From Phytopseudomonas punonensis (GTDB lineage Bacteria > Pseudomonadota > Gammaproteobacteria > Pseudomonadales > Pseudomonadaceae): a DNA stretch of 64,000 nt. Position 1 is the first letter of the stretch, and each line of letters begins with the position of its first letter. Under the pieces are notes generated by a model. That model saw only the letters and a program-made list of their open reading frames with translations. It had not been told where the DNA came from and searched no databases. The stretch is taken from NCBI RefSeq assembly GCF_900142655.1, contig NZ_FRBQ01000012.1:59430-123429 (forward strand). The letters are read 5' to 3'. The position numbers and the translations under genes were made by a program. This document shows, in pieces, positions 59,284 to 64,000 of this stretch.

Positions 59284-59337
59284 GTTCCCATATCGAGCCG
59301 TCGCGTGGGAACGCCACCGGTGACGCCAGGCGTCACC
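59284..59337 (+). repeat. Two intercistronic hairpins between gcdH and the CoA-transferase gene
   Basis: GTTCCCA/TGGGAAC (59284-59290 and 59306-59312) and a tighter perfect repeat GGTGACGCC-A-GGCGTCACC (59319-59337). Neither has a T-run. They may stabilise gcdH mRNA or reduce expression of the downstream gene, whose ATG lies 20 bp later. Confidence 0.6.
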
Positions 59338-59356
59338 CTTGCATGAGGCCTCTGCG

Positions 59357-60580
59357 ATGTCCGGTGCCCTGTCCCATCTGCGTGTTCTCGACCTGTCCCG
59401 GGTTCTCGCCGGTCCCTGGTGCGGGCAAAACCTGGCCGACCTCGGTGCCGAGGTGATCAAGGTCGAGCGCCCGAAGGTTGGTGACGACACCCGTCATTGG
59501 GGCCCGCCTTATCTGCGCGATGATGAAGGGCGCGACACCAGCGAGGCGGCCTATTTCCTTTCCGCCAACCGCAACAAGCAATCGCTGACTCTCGATTTCA
59601 CCCAAGCCGAGGGGCAGCGCCTGGTGCGCGAGCTGGCGGCCAAATCGGACATCCTCATCGAGAACTTCAAGGTTGGCGGTCTGGCGGCTTATGGGCTGGA
59701 CTACGCCAGCCTGAAGGCGATCAATCCGCGGCTGATCTACTGCTCCATCACCGGCTTTGGCCAAACCGGCCCTTATGCCAAGCGGGCTGGTTACGACTTC
59801 ATGATCCAGGGTCTGGGCGGGCTGATGAGCCTGACCGGCCAGCCTGACGGTAGCGACGGCGCAGGCCCGGTAAAGGTTGGTGTGGCGCTGACCGACATTC
59901 TCACCGGGCTTTATGCGACGGTCGCCGTGCTCGCCGCATTGGCGCATCGGGAGAAGACCGGCGAAGGCCAGCACATAGACATGGCGCTGCTCGATGTGCA
60001 GGTCGCCTGCCTCGCCAACCAGGCGATGAATTACCTCACCACCAGCGTTTCGCCAAAGCGCCTGGGCAATGCCCACCCGAATATCGTGCCGTATCAGGCA
60101 TTCCCGACGGCCGATGGCGACCTGATCCTCACCGTCGGCAACGACAGTCAGTTCCGCAAGTTCTGCGAAGTGGCTGGCCACCCCGAGTGGGGCGTCGATC
60201 CGCGCTTTGCCAGCAATGGCCAGCGTGTCGCTCATCGTGCCGAGCTGATTCCGCTGATCCGCCAAGCCACGGTATTTCGCACTACGGCTGAGTGGGTGAC
60301 CGTGCTCGAGGCTGCCGGTGTGCCGTGCGGCCCGGTCAACGATCTGGAGCAAGTGTTTGCCGACCCGCAGGTGCTCGCCCGTGGTTTGCGTATCGACTTG
60401 CCGCATCCGCTGGCAGGCAGCACGCCGCAGGTCGCCAGCCCACTGCGCCTTTCGGCCAGCCCTGTCGAGTATCGCCAGGCTCCGCCGCTGCTCGGCGAGC
60501 ACACCGCGCGCGTGCTTGCCGAGGTGCTTGGGCTGGATACCGGCCAGATAGAGGCGCTGCGCAGCCAGGGCGTGATCTAA
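59357..60580 (+). CDS. Class III CoA-transferase, probable succinyl-CoA:glutarate CoA-transferase
   Basis: CaiB/BaiF-family CoA-transferase of 407 residues. MSGALSHLRVLDLSRVLAGPWC at the N-terminus, VIKVERPKVGDDTRHWGPPY and the catalytic Asp (about 180, in VGVALTDILTG) are family features. Next to gcdH it most likely activates glutarate to glutaryl-CoA. ATG 59357 with GAGG upstream is preferred over an in-frame codon six residues earlier. Confidence 0.9.
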   Translation: MSGALSHLRVLDLSRVLAGPWCGQNLADLGAEVIKVERPKVGDDTRHWGPPYLRDDEGRDTSEAAYFLSANRNKQSLTLDFTQAEGQRLVRELAAKSDILIENFKVGGLAAYGLDYASLKAINPRLIYCSITGFGQTGPYAKRAGYDFMIQGLGGLMSLTGQPDGSDGAGPVKVGVALTDILTGLYATVAVLAALAHREKTGEGQHIDMALLDVQVACLANQAMNYLTTSVSPKRLGNAHPNIVPYQAFPTADGDLILTVGNDSQFRKFCEVAGHPEWGVDPRFASNGQRVAHRAELIPLIRQATVFRTTAEWVTVLEAAGVPCGPVNDLEQVFADPQVLARGLRIDLPHPLAGSTPQVASPLRLSASPVEYRQAPPLLGEHTARVLAEVLGLDTGQIEALRSQGVI

Positions 60581-60612
60581 CCCACCTCCAGCGCCCCTAG
60601 GCAGGCTCCGCC

Positions 60613-61794
60613 TCAGGCGTCCAGCTGGGAGGCCGGGCCGAAGAACTCGTAACGGCACTGTTCGCCGGGTACACCTAGCTCGTGCAGGTGCCGTTTTACT
60701 TGCGCCATGAAGGGCTTTGGTCCCAGGAAGTAGGCGTCCAGGTTGCGATCCTCTGGCAGCCACTCGGCCAGCTGCTCGCGGCTGACCATCCCTTGGGCAT
60801 GTGGTTGGTCGCCATCACGTGGGTCGCTGTAACAGAAGCGATAGCTGATTTGCGGGTAGTCACGGCTCTGCGCCTCGATCCATTTCTGGAACGCATGTAC
60901 GCCGCCATGGCGAGCGTAGTGAATGAAGTGGATAGGGCGGCCAGTCTCGCGGGCAGCCTCGACCATCGCCAGCGCCGGAGTAATGCCCACGCCTGCAGTG
61001 ATCAGCGCCATGGGCTTGCTCGATGGCTGTAGCACGAAGTCGCCGGCTGGCGGGAACAGCTCCAGGGTGTCGCCGACTTGAATATGATCGTGCAGGTAGT
61101 TGGAAACCTTGCCCTGCGCTTCACGTTTCACGCTGATACGGTACTCGCGGCCGTTGCTCAAGGAGGACAGCGAGTAGTTGCGGCGTTGTTCGGTGCCATC
61201 GATGACCATGCGCAAGCCGATGTATTGGCCTGCCTTTGGCACTAGCACCTCTCCCGCGTCGACTGGGGCCAGGTGAAAGGAGGTGATTTCCTCGCTTTCC
61301 TGAATCTTGGCCGCCACCGTGAAGCCCCGCGAACCACGCCATCCGCCTGGTGCCTGCTCGTGCTCTTTATAGACGCCTTCTTCCGCGCCGATCAGTATGT
61401 CCGCCAGTTGCCCATAGGCAACGCCCCATGCCTCGATGACTTCATCGGTGGCGATCTCTTCGCCAAGTACTTCGCGAATGGCACGCAGCAGGCAGTTGCC
61501 GACGATCGGGTAATGCTCGGGCAGGATCTGCAGGGCCACGTGTTTATTGACGATCTGCCCCACCAGTGGGCCGAGCGCCTCAAGCCGGTCGATATGCCGT
61601 GCGTACATGAGCACCGCATTAGCCAGGGCGCGTTGCTGGGCGCCGCTAGCCTGGTGGGCCTGATTGAACAGCGGCCGAACCTCGGGATATTCCTCCAGCA
61701 TCATCGCGTAGAAGTGGCGGGTCAGGGCTTCGCCGCCTGTTTCCAGCAGCGGGACGGTGGCTTTGATGATGGTGCGTTGTTGGCTGGTCAGCAT
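60613..61794 (-). CDS. hmp: Flavohemoglobin nitric oxide dioxygenase
   Basis: Detoxifies NO to nitrate using O2 and NAD(P)H. The 393-residue protein has a globin domain with proximal His85 (NKHVALQ), B10 Tyr29 and E7 Gln53. The FAD domain has QYIGLRMVIDGTEQRRNYSLSS, and the NAD domain has ITAGVGITPALAM. AGGA lies eight bases before ATG 61794. Divergent from a NorR-type activator gene, with a sigma-54-like promoter and three activator sites between them. Confidence 0.97.
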   Translation of the reverse strand: MLTSQQRTIIKATVPLLETGGEALTRHFYAMMLEEYPEVRPLFNQAHQASGAQQRALANAVLMYARHIDRLEALGPLVGQIVNKHVALQILPEHYPIVGNCLLRAIREVLGEEIATDEVIEAWGVAYGQLADILIGAEEGVYKEHEQAPGGWRGSRGFTVAAKIQESEEITSFHLAPVDAGEVLVPKAGQYIGLRMVIDGTEQRRNYSLSSLSNGREYRISVKREAQGKVSNYLHDHIQVGDTLELFPPAGDFVLQPSSKPMALITAGVGITPALAMVEAARETGRPIHFIHYARHGGVHAFQKWIEAQSRDYPQISYRFCYSDPRDGDQPHAQGMVSREQLAEWLPEDRNLDAYFLGPKPFMAQVKRHLHELGVPGEQCRYEFFGPASQLDA

Positions 61795-61841
61795 GGTGAT
61801 GATTCCTGTCGCAAGGCATGGATGTTTTCTAGCTATGCCAT

Positions 61842-61857
61842 TACAGATCCCGTGCCA
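61842..61857 (-). promoter_or_regulatory. Sigma-54-like promoter of hmp
   Basis: On the minus strand TGGCAC-GGGAT-CTGTA: a perfect -24 element and a -12 with GT instead of GC. Transcription would begin near 61830, 36 bp before the hmp start codon. It fits control by the adjacent NorR-type activator. Confidence 0.6.
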
Positions 61858-61899
61858 ACTGGCTAGGCCCCTGGATTACTGGGGCTGCCCATGCTATGA

Positions 61900-61954
61900 G
61901 TCATTTTGACCCTTATATTTTGTGTCCTTATGACTCTCTTGGTGTCTTTATGAC
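61900..61954. promoter_or_regulatory. Three NorR-type operator sites GT-N7-AC
   Basis: GTCATTTTGAC (61900-61910), GTCCTTATGAC (61924-61934) and GTCTTTATGAC (61944-61954) each match GT-N7-AC; the last two lie in a 20-bp direct repeat. They sit 70-125 bp upstream of the predicted hmp start site, normal for enhancer sites. The third overlaps the probable norR start codon, which suggests autoregulation. Confidence 0.7.
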
Positions 61955-63512
61955 CTCAAATCCATTGCTGGTCGCCCTGCTTCCGCTGTTGGATGACCTG
62001 TCCCGTAATCTGCCCGAAAGCGAGCGCTACCGGCGTCTGCTCGCTGCACTGCGGCAGCTGTTTCCCTGTGACGCCGTGGCGCTGCTCAGGCTCGATGGCG
62101 AGGTGTTGGTGCCGCTTTCCGTGGAGGGGCTGAGTGCCGACACCATGGGCCGGCGCTTCAAGGTGAGCGAACATCCACGTCTGCATGAGTTGCTGCAGCA
62201 CCGCGGGCCTACCCGATTCGCCGCCGACTGCGAGTTGCCCGATCCCTATGACGGCTTGCTGGAAGGGCAGCACGGGCACCTGGAAGTGCATGACTGTCTG
62301 GGTTGCCCGCTTTATGTGAAAGAGCAGCTCTGGGGACTGCTGACCTTGGACTCACTGCAGTCAAGCAGCTTCGGCCGTGTTGACCTGGGCATGTTGGAAG
62401 CTTTCGCCAGTCTCGCGGCGGCGACCGTGGCGGCCAGTGAACGCATCTCCCTGCTTATGGGGCGGGTGGAAGATGAGCAACGCCGCGCCGACCTTTATAA
62501 GCAAGCGGCTGCCGCCTTGCGGCCAAGGGAGATGATCGGCCAGAGCCCCAGGCACAAGGCGCTATTGCAGGAGATAGAGTTGGTCGGCGGCAGCGACCTG
62601 ACGGTGCTGATCAGTGGTGAGACGGGCGTGGGCAAGGAGTTGGTGGCCGAGGCGCTGCATGCTGCTTCGGCCCGGGCCTCACGGCCCATGGTCAGCATCA
62701 ACTGTGCTGCACTGCCGGATACCTTGGTGGAAAGCGAGTTGTTTGGCCACGTCCGCGGTGCCTTCTCGGGTGCGGTCAGCGAGCGGCGTGGCAAGTTTGA
62801 ATTGGCGGATGGCGCCACCCTGTTCCTTGATGAGGTTGGCGAGCTGCCGCTGGCGGTGCAATCCAAATTGCTGCGCGTTTTGCAAAGCGGGCAGTTGCAG
62901 CGAGTCGGATCGGATCGTGAGCATCGGGTCGACGTACGGGTTCTGGCCGCCACCAATCGGGACTTGGCTGAGGAGGTGCGTGCCGGGCGCTTTCGCGCCG
63001 ACCTCTATCACCGCCTGAGCGTCTATCCACTAAAGGTGCCGGCATTGCGTGAGCGGGGGCGTGATGTACTGCTGCTTGCCGGATACTTCCTGGAAGACAA
63101 CCGAGCGCGTTTGGGGTTGCGCAGTCTGAGGCTCGCGCCGGACGTACAGAAGACGCTGCTTCAGCATGACTGGCCAGGTAACGTTCGCGAGCTGGAGCAC
63201 CTGATCGGCCGCGCGGCGATCAAGGCCTTGTCGGCCTGTGCGGAGCGTCCGCAGATCTTGACCATCGATAGTCGTGCCTTGGACCTGCATCCAATCCATC
63301 GACCTTATATAGAAGAGCAGCCGCATTCATCTCCTGAAACTGAGCAGCCGCTGGCAGGGCAGGGATTGCGTGATTCCGTGGATGACTATCAGCGCTGTCT
63401 TATTGAGACCGCGCTTACCCGTCATGCCGGGCGGTGGGCGGATGTCGCTCGCGAGTTGGGTGTGGACCGCGCCAATCTGCAGCGTCTGGCCAAGCGTTTG
63501 GGGCTCAAGTAG
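61950..63512 (+). CDS. fhpR: NO-responsive sigma-54 activator (NorR/FhpR type)
   Basis: A 520-residue enhancer-binding protein. The N-terminal GAF domain (about 20-170) keeps residues equivalent to E. coli NorR iron ligands: Asp98 and Asp101 (ELPDPYDG), Cys116 and Asp134 (LTLDSL). The AAA+ domain has Walker A GETGVGKE and a sigma-54 contact loop reading GAFSGA (270-275), with Ser where nearly all such activators have Thr. The Fis-type helix-turn-helix is WADVARELGVDRANLQRLAKRL. ATG 61950 gives the usual family N-terminus; an in-frame ATG at 61896 would add 18 residues. Neither has a clear Shine-Dalgarno. Confidence 0.92.
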   Translation: MTSNPLLVALLPLLDDLSRNLPESERYRRLLAALRQLFPCDAVALLRLDGEVLVPLSVEGLSADTMGRRFKVSEHPRLHELLQHRGPTRFAADCELPDPYDGLLEGQHGHLEVHDCLGCPLYVKEQLWGLLTLDSLQSSSFGRVDLGMLEAFASLAAATVAASERISLLMGRVEDEQRRADLYKQAAAALRPREMIGQSPRHKALLQEIELVGGSDLTVLISGETGVGKELVAEALHAASARASRPMVSINCAALPDTLVESELFGHVRGAFSGAVSERRGKFELADGATLFLDEVGELPLAVQSKLLRVLQSGQLQRVGSDREHRVDVRVLAATNRDLAEEVRAGRFRADLYHRLSVYPLKVPALRERGRDVLLLAGYFLEDNRARLGLRSLRLAPDVQKTLLQHDWPGNVRELEHLIGRAAIKALSACAERPQILTIDSRALDLHPIHRPYIEEQPHSSPETEQPLAGQGLRDSVDDYQRCLIETALTRHAGRWADVARELGVDRANLQRLAKRLGLK

Positions 63513-63585
63513 CGCCATGCAGGTCGCTATATATACAGGAGAGCGGCCGTTGGGCAGGTTTTTTTCAATTAGATGAAATTAACGG

Positions 63586-63613
63586 TTGACCAGAAACTGT
63601 GGGGGCCTATAAT
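63586..63613 (+). promoter_or_regulatory. rRNA operon promoter 1 (most upstream)
   Basis: TTGACC (63586-63591), 16-base spacer, TATAAT (63608-63613), followed by GCGC. First of four tandem promoters before the rRNA leader. Confidence 0.85.
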
Positions 63614-63682
63614 GCGCACCACTTCCGGCGCAGCATGATCTGAAAACTCTTTGTATATCAACGAGTTAGACGAAAATAAAGG

Positions 63683-63710
63683 TTGCGCGGACGGCGAATT
63701 CGAGTAGAAT
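63683..63710 (+). promoter_or_regulatory. rRNA operon promoter 2
   Basis: TTGCGC (63683-63688), 16-base spacer, TAGAAT (63705-63710), followed by GCGCC. The -35 is weaker than the others. Confidence 0.7.
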
Positions 63711-63789
63711 GCGCCGGCATCGACAGGGTGGTTTGAGTGGTTCTGTTGATGGTTCGGTCAGGTGTGATCGAAGGCGGTAAAAGAGGGTG

Positions 63790-63817
63790 TTGACAGCGGT
63801 TTGTAACGCTGTAGAAT
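63790..63817 (+). promoter_or_regulatory. rRNA operon promoter 3
   Basis: TTGACA (63790-63795), 16-base spacer, TAGAAT (63812-63817), followed by GCGCC. Confidence 0.88.
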
Positions 63818-63897
63818 GCGCCTCCCGCTGGAGAGAAGATGATCTGGTCGGGCGCTGCAAGGTGTTGAGAAGAAAGAAAAAGTTCTTCAAAAACAAC

Positions 63898-63925
63898 TTG
63901 ACAGGAAATGAGGCTGCTGTAAGAT
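63898..63925 (+). promoter_or_regulatory. rRNA operon promoter 4 (closest to the leader)
   Basis: TTGACA (63898-63903), 16-base spacer, TAAGAT (63920-63925), followed by GCGCG. Transcription would start just before the boxB-boxA antitermination signals. Confidence 0.88.
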
Positions 63926-63934
63926 GCGCGCCTC

Positions 63935-63972
63935 GGTTGAGACGAAAGAATCAACCAACCGTTCTTTAACAA
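63935..63972 (+). promoter_or_regulatory. rRNA leader boxB-boxA antitermination signal
   Basis: Hairpin GGTTGA/TCAACC (63935-63940, 63951-63956) is followed by boxA-like GTTCTTTAACAA (63961-63972). This is the layout of NusB/NusE-dependent antitermination in rRNA leaders. The remaining bases to 64000 match a pseudomonad 16S leader; the 16S gene itself lies beyond the window. Confidence 0.85.
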
Positions 63973-64000
63973 CTGAATCAAGCAATTCGTGTGGGTGCTT

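Noticed and set aside
63700..64000. Start of the 16S rRNA gene inside the window
   Set aside because: Only the leader with promoters and boxB-boxA is present; the 16S 5' end motif does not appear before position 64000.
1..64000. CRISPR arrays, tRNA genes, insertion sequences or prophage
   Set aside because: No regularly spaced direct repeats, cloverleaf-like sequences, transposase or phage genes were seen in either strand.

Overview
The window is a GC-rich, densely coded stretch of a Pseudomonas-type gammaproteobacterial chromosome. Markers are crc next to pyrE, algB-kinB next to an AmpDh2-type amidase, a coniferyl-aldehyde dehydrogenase next to coaD, an fhp/fhpR nitric-oxide pair, REPIN-like doublets starting GTGGGAGCGGGC, and a typical pseudomonad rRNA leader at the right end. 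From memory of P. aeruginosa PAO1 gene order, ilvD to trmB follows one conserved block. crc-pyrE, pst-phoU, algB-kinB-ampDh2, gcdH and fhp come from other places in that genome. I cannot assign a species. No prophage, insertion sequence, CRISPR array or tRNA was recognised.

Layout. 1-0.8 kb: 5' part of ilvD. 1-10.2 kb: a ten-gene chemosensory operon on the minus strand (receptor, cheY, STAS, cheA, cheW, receptor, cheW, cheR, cheD, cheB). 10.4-12.7 kb: orphan NarL-type regulator and rlmI. 12.7-24.9 kb: PfpI-like protein, HDOD protein, mutM, small secreted protein, ggt, ferredoxin, coaD, aldehyde dehydrogenase, YheT-like hydrolase, SMI1/KNR4 protein, rsmD and two M16 peptidase homologues. 25.4-29.5 kb: ftsY-ftsE-ftsX and rpoH. 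29.6-36.97 kb: mtgA, DUF423, thiS-thiG, trmB, EamA transporter, crc, pyrE, DUF4124 protein, thioesterase. 37.1-45.3 kb: Pho regulon (pstS, pstC-pstA-pstB, phoU, response regulator) with two arrays of PhoB boxes. 45.3-54.2 kb: DASH-type cryptochrome, MarC-like protein, AmpDh2-like amidase, kinB-algB, and five small envelope/stress genes behind two sigma-54 promoters. 54.3-63.5 kb: SpmA-SpmB fusion, DUF5924 protein, glutarate catabolism (LysR regulator, gcdH, CoA-transferase) and NO detoxification (hmp/norR). 63.5-64 kb: tandem promoters and antitermination leader of an rRNA operon whose 16S gene lies beyond the window.

Most notable. (1) The two sigma-54 promoters beside algB share one architecture: paired TCGTGCA elements, an AT-rich tract, then a GG-N10-GC promoter. 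This suggests a local AlgB/RpoN regulon of BON-domain, four-helix-bundle, DUF1328 and lysozyme-inhibitor proteins. (2) A family of long hairpin-forming intergenic repeats shares a near-identical core, with three clear copies and one divergent relative. (3) The chemosensory operon has a STAS protein with Cys at the usual phospho-acceptor position and a receptor with no ligand-binding or HAMP domain. (4) pstS and pstC each have their own PhoB boxes, separated by a terminator. (5) Four tandem rRNA promoters each carry a GCGC discriminator.
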